Of a DNA stretch of 43,382 nt, positions 16,887 through 25,970 are shown in pieces; the first letter of the stretch is position 1, and every line of letters starts with the position of its first letter. The notes under the pieces were generated by a model. It had not been told where the DNA came from. It made no database searches and saw only the letters and a list, made by a program, of their open reading frames with translations. The position numbers were made by a program, and so were the translations under genes. The stretch lies in the NCBI GenBank assembly GCA_024681595.1, contig JAILAN010000132.1, forward strand, positions 1-43,382, given 5' to 3'. This DNA comes from Lachnospiraceae bacterium (GTDB taxonomy: Bacteria; Bacillota; Clostridia; Lachnospirales; Lachnospiraceae).

Positions 16887-18857
16887 ATGTCATATCTTAG
16901 TTTTGACGAATGTGCCATCGCCATAGTACTTATTTTTCTGTTCTCGTATATCATCAGAAAACAGTACAAGGATGGCAGGACCAACTTAATATTGTTCCTT
17001 ATTATGCTGATGATACTTGTTTCAACCGTATTTGATCTGGGCAGCGGCTCAGTTGATGTATACGGTTATGCATCGCAGACGCTGAGGGTATGCTCGTTCG
17101 CATTCAATACGATATATTTTATCTCAAGGAATCTGATAGCACCTCTGTTTGTGCTGTATCTTTATTCAAGCCTCGATGTATGGCATATATTCCGCACAGC
17201 CAGATGGAGAAAACTCTCATGGATAATACCGATCTCGTGCTGTATGGTTGTTATCCTGCTTAACGGTACATTGCTTAACGTATTTAGTATTTCCGAGGAT
17301 GCCAAATACGTCAGAGGACCGTGGATAGCAGTTCTTTATCTGATATCCGCTTACTATGCCGTATGGGGAATAGCGATAACAGTCAGATACCGCAGAATAA
17401 TAAACAGGGATAAATTTGTGGTTCTGATCTTCCTGTATCTGATGGTTTTCTCGGGAATGATGGCGCAGTTTATCATTCCCAATTTCCTCATAGAGAGCTT
17501 CGCTCTGGCCATGTCGCTGCTGTTCTTTATGGTCATGGTAAAAAGATCGGAGAATCAGATCGATCCGGTTACCGGGGCAGTCAAATATAATGAGGGAATA
17601 GAGCGCGTATCCAAGAACTTCATTACACATAAACCGGTTTCGGTCATCCTGGTTAAGATCGCGAACCACAGCAGTATTACACTGTATCTGGGGCAGTCAA
17701 AGTATAATGTATTCCTTCACAGGATCACTGATATACTGGGCACGGTCAGCCGGGAAAAGGGATTTGGCTCTGAGATCTTTTATCTTGAAAGCGGGCTGTT
17801 CGCATACCTTGGAGATGTGCTTGATGATGACATTATCTATGAGGTCGCTAACGGGGTTAAAGATGCCCTGGAGAATGATCTTGATATAGAGGGATTTTCG
17901 GTAAAGGTTGATGAGAGGATATGTGTTGTAAAATGTCCCGAAGAGATAGAGGATTTTAAAACTCTGTTTGCTTTGGGCACAACGTTCCATCGCACATTGC
18001 CTAACGACGGAAGGATACATTTCTACAGAGATTTCTGCAATGATACCGATTTCAGGATCCGTAATGAGATGAACGAGATACTCTTCAGAGCTATAGAGAG
18101 TAACGGATTTCATATGTATTACCAGCCGATCTATTCGACCGTTGAAAACAGGTTCGTTGCGGCAGAAGCGCTCATCAGGCTTCAGGATCGTTATTACGGG
18201 TTCATACCGCCTTCGGTATTCATTCCGATAGCGGAGTCTACAGGTGCGATCCACGAGATAGGCAATTACGTATTAAAGACCGTTATCAGGTTCATAGCAG
18301 GGCTTGATATGGAAGAACTGGGTCTTAAATATATTGAAATGAACCTCTCGGCATCTCAGTGTATAGAGGTTGATCTTGTTGAGAGGATACAGCAGTTCAT
18401 TGAGGATAACAACATCAGTCCATCGCGCCTTGGACTGGAGCTTACGGAAAGCGCTGCGGGTATCAACCCCGAGATCGTAGATAACAACATACGCAGACTG
18501 CATGATTACGGTGTTCGCATAGCTCTTGATGATTACGGCACGGGATATTCAAATGTCAAGAGAGTGACGACACTTCCCATAGACCAGGTTAAGCTCGATA
18601 AATCCTTTGTGGATATGGTGGATGATCCTCAGATGTGGATCGTCATACAGGATACGATATCCATGCTCAAGGAGATGGGCAAGGAAGTGCTGGTCGAAGG
18701 TGTTGAAGAAGAGAGAGTCGCCAGAATGTTCACTAATATCAATACGGATCTTATTCAGGGCTGCGAACTCATTCAGGGATTTTATTTCTGCAAGCCGATA
18801 CCGGCTCATGAGTTCATAGAGTTTATCAAAACTCACAAAAACAATGTGGTGTCCTGA
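16887..18857 (+). CDS. Membrane c-di-GMP phosphodiesterase, paralog of the preceding gene
   Basis: Same architecture as its neighbour: ~7 membrane helices, a degenerate GGDEF segment (FYLESGLFAYLGDV in place of the motif), and an EAL domain from about residue 395; 656 residues from the ATG at 16887. A GTG three codons earlier overlaps the previous stop and is less likely. EAL residues are present: EAL at ~427, EMNLSASQC, GLELTESAA, DDYGTGYSN, VKLDKSF, VEGVEE. At the catalytic glutamine the sequence reads DLIQGCELIQGFYF, where the paralog has DYIQGYYF. The first IQG is at the canonical spacing, and six residues appear to have been duplicated after it. Tandem duplication of the whole gene is clear. 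Confidence 0.92.
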   Translation: MSYLSFDECAIAIVLIFLFSYIIRKQYKDGRTNLILFLIMLMILVSTVFDLGSGSVDVYGYASQTLRVCSFAFNTIYFISRNLIAPLFVLYLYSSLDVWHIFRTARWRKLSWIIPISCCMVVILLNGTLLNVFSISEDAKYVRGPWIAVLYLISAYYAVWGIAITVRYRRIINRDKFVVLIFLYLMVFSGMMAQFIIPNFLIESFALAMSLLFFMVMVKRSENQIDPVTGAVKYNEGIERVSKNFITHKPVSVILVKIANHSSITLYLGQSKYNVFLHRITDILGTVSREKGFGSEIFYLESGLFAYLGDVLDDDIIYEVANGVKDALENDLDIEGFSVKVDERICVVKCPEEIEDFKTLFALGTTFHRTLPNDGRIHFYRDFCNDTDFRIRNEMNEILFRAIESNGFHMYYQPIYSTVENRFVAAEALIRLQDRYYGFIPPSVFIPIAESTGAIHEIGNYVLKTVIRFIAGLDMEELGLKYIEMNLSASQCIEVDLVERIQQFIEDNNISPSRLGLELTESAAGINPEIVDNNIRRLHDYGVRIALDDYGTGYSNVKRVTTLPIDQVKLDKSFVDMVDDPQMWIVIQDTISMLKEMGKEVLVEGVEEERVARMFTNINTDLIQGCELIQGFYFCKPIPAHEFIEFIKTHKNNVVS

Positions 18858-18876
18858 GCATCTTAGGGGAAGATGC
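18858..18876 (+). other. Intercistronic hairpin between EAL and chemoreceptor genes
   Basis: GCATCTT (18858-18864) pairs perfectly with AAGATGC (18870-18876) around an AGGGG loop. No T run follows, so it is unlikely to be a full terminator. It may modulate the relative expression of the EAL and MCP genes. Confidence 0.45.
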
Positions 18877-18922
18877 CCGGCTCAAATAAAACAGACATGG
18901 GGATGTCATTGGAGGTTATTTA

Positions 18923-21022
18923 ATGAAAAAGAAAGAATCAGTGAAGCCAAAGGCGGCTAAGACACCGAAGGTTTCCAACGGCAAGGTGGGGCTGCTGAAC
19001 ATCAGGAACAAGATTTTCCTGTGCTTCGTTCTGCCCATCATCTGCATGATACTCGTAGGATACGTATCATTCAGGCTCGCATCCGACGGAATGAGCGATA
19101 AATTCCTTCAAAGTTCCGCTCAGACCATCAATATGGCCATGCAGTATATGGACCTGACATCAAAGGGAATAGAGCAGGAGGCTGCCAGATACCAGTTTGA
19201 TGCCAATATTGAGAGCTATATCCTGGGAATGCCGGGCAAGAGCAAGGTTGAAAAAGCGAACTTCTTTTCCGACGAGCGTGTAGTATTCATGTCGTCTCAA
19301 TCTGCGAACAGTGCGATCGCCAATATTCATGTGATCCCGAAGAGCATAACGGATATAATCTCTACAGTCACTCCTGATAAAAAGCCGGGAATATATGACG
19401 AGTATCTTGAAGAACTGCTGTCGGTATACGGTGACAAGGGCTCGATACCCAAGTGGACGACACAGCATACTATGATAGATGAGTATCTCGGATTATCCGC
19501 AAATGATTATTTCCTGTCATACCAGATACCCACGAGCAAGCAGATGTCATATATCATCATCGATGTCAAGCCGGAAGCTCTGCAGGGTATCCTCGAGAAT
19601 ATGAACTTCGGTACGGGAAGCTTCGTGGGACTGATAACAGAGGATGGCAAAGAGATAGCTATGGAATGCGGCAAGGAAGGCATGATCGATGGAATGTTCG
19701 CATCCGAGAGCTTCTTTACATCAGCCCAAAGCTCTGAGGCTCTGTCAGGAGATTCTTCTGTAAATTATAAAGGATCGAATTATCTGTTCCTTTATCAAAA
19801 GAGCGAGCTGAACGGAATAACGATCTGCGCGCTGATCCCTGCCGATACGGTTACAAAACAGGCAGAGAGCATCAAAACCATAACGCTCGTTATGGTCATA
19901 ATCGCAGCGGTATTCTCATTTGCGGTCGGCATGATAATTACCGGCGGGATCCAAAGGAATATGAAGCGGATATCGAAGAAACTCGATGAAGTAGCCAAGG
20001 GAAATCTGTCTGTCACCGTAGATGCGAAAGGCTCTGATGAATTCCAGAATCTGGCCAGATCCGCATCAAACATGGTCGTTAATAACAGAAAGCTGGTCCT
20101 GAAACTCTCAGGAACGGCAGATGAACTGCAGGGATCGGCAAAGAACGTCAATGACGCCTCCGAGGATATCAGAACATCATCCGAAGAGATCACACAGGCT
20201 ATCTCAGAGATCAGCCGCGGCGTTGAAAAACAGTCGGAGCACGCTCTTGAATGTGTGAACATTACCAATACTCTGTCTGAAAAGATCGGGAATATCATAG
20301 CCGATGTCAGTACCATTCATGACAAGATAACAGAGGCCGAAGACCTTATTGGGCGCGGAACCAATATGGTAGGAAATCTGTCGGAAGGTGCAAGAGAAGC
20401 TTCGGATAAGACCGAGGATGTCGGCAGGAATATTTCGCTCCTTAGCGAAGAAGCCAACAATATCAGCGAATTCGTTCACAGGATAGCTGAGATCGCGCAT
20501 AAGACCAATATGCTCTCGCTGAACGCATCGATTGAAGCGGCCAGAGCAGGTGAAGCTGGACGGGGATTTGCAGTGGTTGCCGAACAGATCAGGGACCTGG
20601 CCGATAGTTCCGCTGCTGCATCTAACGAGATCAGCAACAAGATAGATATCATAAATGACAGAACACGGGAGAGCGTGGATGCGGCAAATAATGCCTCATC
20701 GATGGTGTTGTCACAACAACAGCTGGTGGATGATGTCACAAATGTATTTGATTCCATTAAGGCAAAGATGCAGGAACTCCTCGAAGCGCTTGACAAGATA
20801 TCCGATTCAGCTTCAGATGCTGACATTCAGCGCAAGGAGACGGTTGATGCCGTTGATAATATCTCATCTATTATAGAAGAAACTGCAGCGAGCTCATCCC
20901 TCGTTATGAATATGACCGACAGCTTAAAGAGCAGTGTGGACAGACTCGGGCAGACTGCAGATTCGCTTGATGAAAATATGAGCGGATTAAAGAAGGAGAT
21001 ATCGGCCTTCAGCGTCGAATAG
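18923..21022 (+). CDS. Methyl-accepting chemotaxis protein
   Basis: Transmembrane chemoreceptor, 699 residues. A Lys-rich cytoplasmic start precedes TM1 (~30-50, [20 protein letters not shown]). A ~250-residue extracellular sensor, likely dCache-type, follows. TM2 is near 315-340 ([20 protein letters not shown]), then HAMP ([20 protein letters not shown]). The methyl-accepting coiled coil carries the invariant tip [20 protein letters not shown], which binds CheA and CheW. No C-terminal CheR-binding pentapeptide is present. GGAGG at 18911-18915 sets the start. It follows the EAL pair by 65 bases and may be co-transcribed, linking chemotaxis and c-di-GMP signalling. Ligand unknown. Confidence 0.94.
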   Translation: MKKKESVKPKAAKTPKVSNGKVGLLNIRNKIFLCFVLPIICMILVGYVSFRLASDGMSDKFLQSSAQTINMAMQYMDLTSKGIEQEAARYQFDANIESYILGMPGKSKVEKANFFSDERVVFMSSQSANSAIANIHVIPKSITDIISTVTPDKKPGIYDEYLEELLSVYGDKGSIPKWTTQHTMIDEYLGLSANDYFLSYQIPTSKQMSYIIIDVKPEALQGILENMNFGTGSFVGLITEDGKEIAMECGKEGMIDGMFASESFFTSAQSSEALSGDSSVNYKGSNYLFLYQKSELNGITICALIPADTVTKQAESIKTITLVMVIIAAVFSFAVGMIITGGIQRNMKRISKKLDEVAKGNLSVTVDAKGSDEFQNLARSASNMVVNNRKLVLKLSGTADELQGSAKNVNDASEDIRTSSEEITQAISEISRGVEKQSEHALECVNITNTLSEKIGNIIADVSTIHDKITEAEDLIGRGTNMVGNLSEGAREASDKTEDVGRNISLLSEEANNISEFVHRIAEIAHKTNMLSLNASIEAARAGEAGRGFAVVAEQIRDLADSSAAASNEISNKIDIINDRTRESVDAANNASSMVLSQQQLVDDVTNVFDSIKAKMQELLEALDKISDSASDADIQRKETVDAVDNISSIIEETAASSSLVMNMTDSLKSSVDRLGQTADSLDENMSGLKKEISAFSVE

Positions 21023-21093
21023 ACCAATCGGTACTTTGGTACATGTAAAACTGCACAATAAAATTGTCTGAAAAGATAAAATATGCAATACTT

Positions 21094-21105
21094 GAAAACG
21101 TTTTC
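21094..21105 (+). promoter_or_regulatory. Operator palindrome 1 (LacI-family or cre-like)
   Basis: GAAAACGTTTTC is a perfect 12-base palindrome with the central CG typical of LacI-family operators. Extended to TGAAAACGTTTTCT it also matches the CcpA cre consensus at nearly all positions. Its centre is 49 bases upstream of the second copy. Confidence 0.7.
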
Positions 21106-21142
21106 TACGATCCGATGGTGCAAAATGCACAAAAAAATCGTG

Positions 21143-21154
21143 GAAAACGTTTTT
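21143..21154 (+). promoter_or_regulatory. Operator palindrome 2 (LacI-family or cre-like)
   Basis: GAAAACGTTTTT, differing from operator 1 only in the last base. It ends six bases before the -35 box at 21161. The pair probably control the importer operon that follows. Confidence 0.65.
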
Positions 21155-21160
21155 AATTAC

Positions 21161-21189
21161 TTGTAAAATGTATAGTTGTACTATATACT
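21161..21189 (+). promoter_or_regulatory. Promoter of the LplB-type importer operon
   Basis: TTGTAA at 21161-21166, a 17-base spacer, and TATACT at 21184-21189. Transcription would begin near 21196, giving a ~48-base leader. Confidence 0.7.
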
Positions 21190-21210
21190 TATGATGTTAA
21201 GCAAAAACGG

Positions 21211-21227
21211 GCCCGCACCCGGCGGGC
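21211..21227 (+). other. GC-rich leader hairpin before the permease start
   Basis: GCCCGC (21211-21216) pairs with GCGGGC (21222-21227) around ACCCG, in an otherwise AT-rich leader. It ends three bases before the AGGAGG at 21231-21236. With no T run it is not a terminator; mRNA stabilisation or control of ribosome access is possible. Confidence 0.5.
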
Positions 21228-21243
21228 ATAAGGAGGTTATGTA

Positions 21244-22149
21244 ATGAAGGAGTTTCTTCGAAATACCTGGAAACACAGGGCACATGTAGTAATGGCTCTG
21301 CCCGTCTTCCTGGTTCTGTTTTTCATCATGTATGTGCCTATGACAGGTCTCATCATGGCGTTTAAGAAGTTTGACTTCAAGCTCGGACTGTATGGAAGCC
21401 CCTGGAACGGACTTGAGAATTTCAAGATCCTGATGGCATCCAAGGCTACGTTCATACAGATGACAGAGAATACTTTACTGTATTACGTTATCTTTACATC
21501 ATTGGGAACTCTTCTTAATGTGGTTCTCGCTATCGCAATCGATCAGTGTGTGTTCAAGAAATGTGCCAAGACAATGCAGACACTGATGATCATTCCGGTA
21601 TTCATTTCCTATGCCGCAGTTCAGTTCATAGTATATGCATTTATAAGTACCGACACCGGTATCCTTAATAAGACCTTCGGTATGACTACAAGGTTTTATT
21701 CCACGGCCAGCGTATGGCCGATCCTTTTGACCATCGTTAAGATATGGAAGGATACAGGTTACGGTTCAGTTCTTTATATGTCTGTTTTGGCAGGAATCGA
21801 TTCGGAGCTTTATGAAGCAGCTGATATCGATGGTGCGAACAAGTGGCAGAGCATCTGGCATATAACACTTCCTTCACTGATCCCGATGGTAACGGTTATG
21901 CTCCTTCTGTCCGTAGGTTCGGTCATGAAGTCAGATACCGGTCTTTTCTATCAGGTTACACGTAACAGCGGTATCCTGTATGACAAGACGCAGGTTATAG
22001 ATTCATATATCCTGAACGCGATATTCAAGAATTCGAACTTCGGATTCACTGCCGCGACGTCGCTGTTCCAGTCCGTCGTGGGATTATTGCTGATGTTGTT
22101 TGCTAACGGAATGGTTCGTAAGATCGAACCTGAAAACGCACTGTTCTAA
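21244..22149 (+). CDS. Sugar ABC transporter permease (LplB type)
   Basis: First permease of a COG4209/LplB-family carbohydrate importer, 301 residues. The opening HRAHVVMALPVFLVLFFIMYVP and PMTGLIMAFKKFDFKLGLYGSPWNGLENF are hallmarks of this branch. The EAA loop YEAADIDGANKWQSIWHITL is near residue 195-215. AGGAGG is seven bases before the ATG. It is the first gene of a permease-permease-binder operon with no ATPase gene; such systems usually share a MsmX-type ATPase, and one is encoded at 3278-4399. Confidence 0.93.
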   Translation: MKEFLRNTWKHRAHVVMALPVFLVLFFIMYVPMTGLIMAFKKFDFKLGLYGSPWNGLENFKILMASKATFIQMTENTLLYYVIFTSLGTLLNVVLAIAIDQCVFKKCAKTMQTLMIIPVFISYAAVQFIVYAFISTDTGILNKTFGMTTRFYSTASVWPILLTIVKIWKDTGYGSVLYMSVLAGIDSELYEAADIDGANKWQSIWHITLPSLIPMVTVMLLLSVGSVMKSDTGLFYQVTRNSGILYDKTQVIDSYILNAIFKNSNFGFTAATSLFQSVVGLLLMLFANGMVRKIEPENALF

Positions 22150-22162
22150 AGGAGGTAAGAAA

Positions 22163-23086
22163 ATGGCTAAAAAAGACATGGACCTGGCTCCTTCCAGAAG
22201 AGAGAAAAAGGGCGTTGGTCAGGTAATATTACTGTTCTGTCTGTTCTTATACACACTGTTTGCATTTATACCCGTACTGCTGACGTTTATAGCAGCATTC
22301 ACGGATGAGAAATATATCGCAAAGAACGGTTTCTCACTCTTCCCCAAAGAGTGGTCAATGAACGGAATCAATGCGGTATTAAGATATGGTAACAGACTGC
22401 TCACATCATACGGTGTAACGATCCTCGTTACGGTATTCGGAACATTTATGGGACTCCTAATAATGAGTATGTTCGCATATTCGATCAGCCGTCCTGATTT
22501 CAGACTTTCGAAGTTCCTGTCGGTTTATGTACTGATTCCCATGCTGTTTAACGGCGGTCAGCTCTCCGGATACATCGTATTTACGAGTATGTACCATCTC
22601 AAGGATTCACTGTGGCTACTTGTTCTGCCTCTGATGGTTTCGACGATGAACGTTATCATCCTAAGGACATATATAGCCAACAGTATCCCGGGAGAACTGA
22701 TGGAGGCAGCCAAGATAGACGGTGCGGGCGAATACAGAACTTTCTTCCAGATAACGCTTCCGCTGCTCAAGCCTTCACTGGCCGCTGTCGGATTTATGAT
22801 GGCTACCGCATACTGGAATGACTGGCAGAACGCACTGCTTTATATCACTACCGATACCAAGAAGCCTCTGCAGCTGTTGCTTATCAACATTCAGAAGAGT
22901 ATTGAGTTCCTTCTTAATAACTCAAATGTACCCGCATCAGCCAAGGCAGCCATGGGCGGAACCATTCCGCAGTATTCATCAACGATGGCTACGGTTATCA
23001 TAGTTATAGGACCTATTATGGTGGCATATCCCTTTTTCCAGAAGTATTTTGTTAAGGGCTTGACAGTAGGTTCGGTTAAGGGTTAA
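22163..23086 (+). CDS. Sugar ABC transporter permease (YtcP type)
   Basis: Second permease of the importer, COG0395/YtcP branch, 307 residues. A charged cytoplasmic head (MAKKDMDLAPSRREKKG) precedes the first helix VILLFCLFLYTLFAFIPVLL. The EAA loop is MEAAKIDGAGEYRTFFQITL, and the C-terminus PIMVAYPFFQKYFVKGLTVGSVKG is the family's diagnostic ending. I start at the ATG at 22163, with AAAGGAGG eight bases upstream. The longer reading from 22100 would run inside the previous gene. Confidence 0.93.
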   Translation: MAKKDMDLAPSRREKKGVGQVILLFCLFLYTLFAFIPVLLTFIAAFTDEKYIAKNGFSLFPKEWSMNGINAVLRYGNRLLTSYGVTILVTVFGTFMGLLIMSMFAYSISRPDFRLSKFLSVYVLIPMLFNGGQLSGYIVFTSMYHLKDSLWLLVLPLMVSTMNVIILRTYIANSIPGELMEAAKIDGAGEYRTFFQITLPLLKPSLAAVGFMMATAYWNDWQNALLYITTDTKKPLQLLLINIQKSIEFLLNNSNVPASAKAAMGGTIPQYSSTMATVIIVIGPIMVAYPFFQKYFVKGLTVGSVKG

Positions 23087-23129
23087 TATATTCCTTGCGA
23101 CAGGCTTTGTTCATAATTTGTTCACAAAC

Positions 23130-23158
23130 TTGACATATTGTGTTCAAAGTATTACAAT
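23130..23158 (+). promoter_or_regulatory. Strong promoter of the binding-protein gene
   Basis: TTGACA at 23130-23135, a 17-base spacer and TACAAT at 23153-23158: a near-consensus housekeeping promoter. It lets the binding protein be made in excess over the permeases encoded upstream. Confidence 0.8.
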
Positions 23159-23226
23159 CCATGATGTTCAGCATCGACACAGTGCCGATGTTAGAATATA
23201 CAAAAATCCATAAAGGGAGGACAAAA

Positions 23227-24798
23227 ATGAAAAAGAAAGTACTTTCAATCGTACTTGTTGCAGCCATGACTCTGTCAACACTCGTTGGTTGTTCTTCAGC
23301 AGCTACTGATACAGCATCAGCTCCTGCAGCAGACAACAGCGCAGCTACAACAGACACAGCTACAACAGACGACACAGCAGCTGCTGATACTTCAGCAGAC
23401 ACAGCTGCCGCTTCAGGCGACGCAGTTAACATCAGTCTTTACAGATGTTGCTTCAACCTTGGTTCTACTGATTCAGCTAAGACCAAGCAGGTTGAGGACG
23501 CTATCAACGCTTACCTTGGCGAAAAGGGTGCAGGCGTTACAATCACTCTGACAGATATCGGTTCAGGTGAGTACACAGAGAAGGCTAACCTTGCTCTTGC
23601 TAACAACGAGATCAACCTTCTTTGGACAGCTTCTTGGGAAGGAACAATCGGAACAAACGATCTCGTTCCCCAGAACGCAGTTTATGATCTGACAGATCTT
23701 CTTCCCGGAACAGACCTTTACAACTCAATGGATGCAGGTCAGTGGGAAGCTACAAAGTATGATGGTAAGAACTACTTCATCCCTGTTTACAAGGATAACG
23801 TAGAAGGATATGACTTCATGTTCCGTCAGGATCTTATCGACGCACACGGTTGGGACATCGCTTCAGTTAAGAAGTTAGCTGATCTCGAGCCCATCCTTGA
23901 GGACGCTAAGAACGATGGACTTAAGTATCCTTTCCTTACACAGAAGACAGCAATGTTCTACAGATGGTACATCAATGACTTCGATTTCTTCACAGCTGAT
24001 TCAACAGCTAACTGGGTTGCAGTTGACAGAGCTTCTAACTCAGTTGTAGATACAATCCTTACACCTCAGTACAAAGAGTTCTGTACTTTAATGGCAGAAT
24101 GGGCTGAGAAGGGTTACATCTCAGAAGATGAAGTTACAAAGACAACTAATGACCAGACAACTCAGAGCCAGGATTGGGCTGTTTCATGGTGGACAGATAT
24201 ACCGGTTAACGACGAAGCTGATTCTCGTTACGGTCAGGATGTTACTATGACACCCGCTACTGACAGATGGGCACACTCTAACTCAGCTCTTGGTTCATGC
24301 TACTGTGTAACAGCTAACAGCACAGAGGAGCAGGCTAAGGCAGCTATCGAGTTCATGGGTCTCCTTTACACTGACAGCCACCTCGCTGACATGTACACAT
24401 TCGGTATCGAAGGTGAAGATTTCAACTACGATGCTAACGGACAGGTTGAGCAGGTTGAAGGCGCAGCTTACAACCACTCAATGTGGGAGTCAGCTTCTGC
24501 AACAGTTGTAACACCTCTTTCAAATGAGCCTGCTAACAAGGCTGAACTCTACAAGTCATTCAACGGTGGTGCTAACACTTCATGTGCAGCAGGTTTCCGT
24601 TTCGACAAGGCTCCTGTAGAAGCTCAGTACGCAGCTTGTCAGAACGTATTCGAAACTTACGGATTCGCTCTTGAGAACGGTGGATATGCAGCATCTGATA
24701 TCGACGCTACTATCGAAGCATACCAGGCAGCTCTTGACGAAGCTGGTTACCAGGATGTACTTGCTGAGTTCCAGAAGCAGTACGATGCTTGGAAGTAA
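23227..24798 (+). CDS. Abundant extracellular sugar-binding lipoprotein (LipO type)
   Basis: Substrate-binding protein for the two permeases upstream, 523 residues. Signal peptide MKKKVLSIVLVAAMTLSTLVGC has lipobox LVGC. A ~40-residue Ala/Thr/Asp linker of repeating TDTA-type units follows, which would lift the binding domain off the membrane or through the wall. The binding fold follows from VNISLYRCCFNLGSTDSAKT. The start is set by AGGGAGG at 23214-23220; an upstream in-frame ATG at 23140 is rejected. Codon use is visibly restricted (TTC, AAC, TAC and ACA strongly preferred) compared with its operon partners, a mark of very high expression. Own promoter and terminator. Ligand unknown. Confidence 0.93.
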   Translation: MKKKVLSIVLVAAMTLSTLVGCSSAATDTASAPAADNSAATTDTATTDDTAAADTSADTAAASGDAVNISLYRCCFNLGSTDSAKTKQVEDAINAYLGEKGAGVTITLTDIGSGEYTEKANLALANNEINLLWTASWEGTIGTNDLVPQNAVYDLTDLLPGTDLYNSMDAGQWEATKYDGKNYFIPVYKDNVEGYDFMFRQDLIDAHGWDIASVKKLADLEPILEDAKNDGLKYPFLTQKTAMFYRWYINDFDFFTADSTANWVAVDRASNSVVDTILTPQYKEFCTLMAEWAEKGYISEDEVTKTTNDQTTQSQDWAVSWWTDIPVNDEADSRYGQDVTMTPATDRWAHSNSALGSCYCVTANSTEEQAKAAIEFMGLLYTDSHLADMYTFGIEGEDFNYDANGQVEQVEGAAYNHSMWESASATVVTPLSNEPANKAELYKSFNGGANTSCAAGFRFDKAPVEAQYAACQNVFETYGFALENGGYAASDIDATIEAYQAALDEAGYQDVLAEFQKQYDAWK

Positions 24799-24838
24799 TT
24801 CGGATCTGATCTGAATACTAAGCTTTAGGCTAAACAAT

Positions 24839-24869
24839 AAGGCCCCGGTCAAATGACCGGGGCTTTTTT
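24839..24869 (+). terminator. Rho-independent terminator after the binding-protein gene
   Basis: GCCCCGGTC (24842-24850) pairs perfectly with GACCGGGGC (24855-24863) around AAAT, followed by six T. It separates the plus-strand operon from the convergent minus-strand operon ending at 24914. Confidence 0.93.
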
Positions 24870-24913
24870 CGTTAATATTTTCTTATGAAATTCACGTATA
24901 CCGGTGAACTGTT

Positions 24914-25969
24914 TCAGCGATCGATGTAATCAAAACTCATCGGAGTACCCTTTGACAGATCAGCGTTGAAACGTTTACCGAGGATCTCATCGTAATATTT
25001 CGTATGAAGGCCGATGCCTGGGCGGATCGAACGGACATTATCCTCCGTTATGATATCGCCCTTTTTAACATCTTTGGTTACGAAAAGGGAGCGTGAACGC
25101 TCGTGTTCGATCTTCTGCTTGTCGGTAAGTTCATATCTATCGGAACCCAGAGCTTCTTCCATTATTCGAATGTCTCTGACCATCTGAGCGAATTCTGCGG
25201 GTTCCATCGAAAAGGCTCCGTCGGGGCCGCCGTCCGAGCGCTTTAGTGTAAGATGCTTTTCGATCATCTTTGCTCCGAGAGCGACTGCACCTACTGCGAC
25301 CGTTGAACCCATTGTATGGTCAGAAAGACCGGTTATACAGTCATATTTTTCCGCAAGTGCGGGAATGAGTCGCAAATTGACCATGCTGTAAGGAGTAGGG
25401 TACGAAGACACGCATTTAAGAAGTATGATGTCCTCGTTTCCTTCGTCACGGCAGGTCTTAAGGGCCAGCTCTATATCCGCAGGATAGGCTATACCCGTAG
25501 CGAAAATGATGGGTTTGCCCAGCCGGGCAATTTTTCTTATCAAAGGAATATCATTGATCTCGTATGAAGCAATCTTGTAAGCCGGAACTTTAAGCTGCTC
25601 GAGGAAATCCACACTCGTAGGGTCAAAAGGCGAAGAAAAGCACTCCATTCCGAGCTTATTAGCCTCGCTTATAATATCACCCTGCCATTCCCATGGCGTG
25701 TAAGCTTCCTGATACAGTTTATAAAGAGTGGTTCCGTCCCATAACGTTCCCTGGTTTATCTGAAAGCAGGGGTCATCACAGTCGATCGTTATGGTGTCAG
25801 CGGTATATGTCTGAAGTTTAATGGCATCGGCACCGGCTTCAGCCGCAGCATGAACTATCTCCAGGGCACGAGACTTATCACCGTTGTGATTTGCCGAAAG
25901 CTCGGCAACTATCATGGTACGGGGATCATTCCCTATATTAATCTTTCCTATTTTGATCTCTTTGTTCAT
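24914..25969 (-). CDS. pseI: NeuB/PseI-family nonulosonate synthase
   Basis: Condenses phosphoenolpyruvate with a six-carbon amino sugar (or its phosphate) to a nine-carbon nonulosonic acid. It is 351 residues, normal for the family. The TIM barrel shows MIVAELSANHNGD, DAIKLQTYTADTIT, CFSSPFDPTSVDFLE, PAYKIASYEIND, GLSDHTMGS and MIEKHLTLKRSDGGPDGAFSMEP. The C-terminal ~60 residues are a SAF/antifreeze-like domain (RSLFVTKDVKKGDIITEDNVRS) that closes the partner's active site. LWDGTTLYKLYQEAYTPWEW favours the pseudaminate-synthase branch over sialate or legionaminate synthases, but substrate is not certain. I start at 25969, preceded by AAAAGGAA and one base after the HAD gene's stop. No CMP-transferase or epimerase genes are in the window. 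Confidence 0.9.
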   Translation of the reverse strand: MNKEIKIGKINIGNDPRTMIVAELSANHNGDKSRALEIVHAAAEAGADAIKLQTYTADTITIDCDDPCFQINQGTLWDGTTLYKLYQEAYTPWEWQGDIISEANKLGMECFSSPFDPTSVDFLEQLKVPAYKIASYEINDIPLIRKIARLGKPIIFATGIAYPADIELALKTCRDEGNEDIILLKCVSSYPTPYSMVNLRLIPALAEKYDCITGLSDHTMGSTVAVGAVALGAKMIEKHLTLKRSDGGPDGAFSMEPAEFAQMVRDIRIMEEALGSDRYELTDKQKIEHERSRSLFVTKDVKKGDIITEDNVRSIRPGIGLHTKYYDEILGKRFNADLSKGTPMSFDYIDR

Positions 25970-25970
25970 G

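Noticed and set aside
18858-18876. Hairpin considered as a c-di-GMP riboswitch fragment
   Set aside because: Only a seven-base stem with an AGGGG loop; none of the GEMM class conserved tetraloop/receptor features are present.
19795-20826. Minus-strand open frames of 116-173 codons opposite the chemoreceptor
   Set aside because: Shadows of the coiled-coil coding sequence; no ribosome sites, no recognisable domains.
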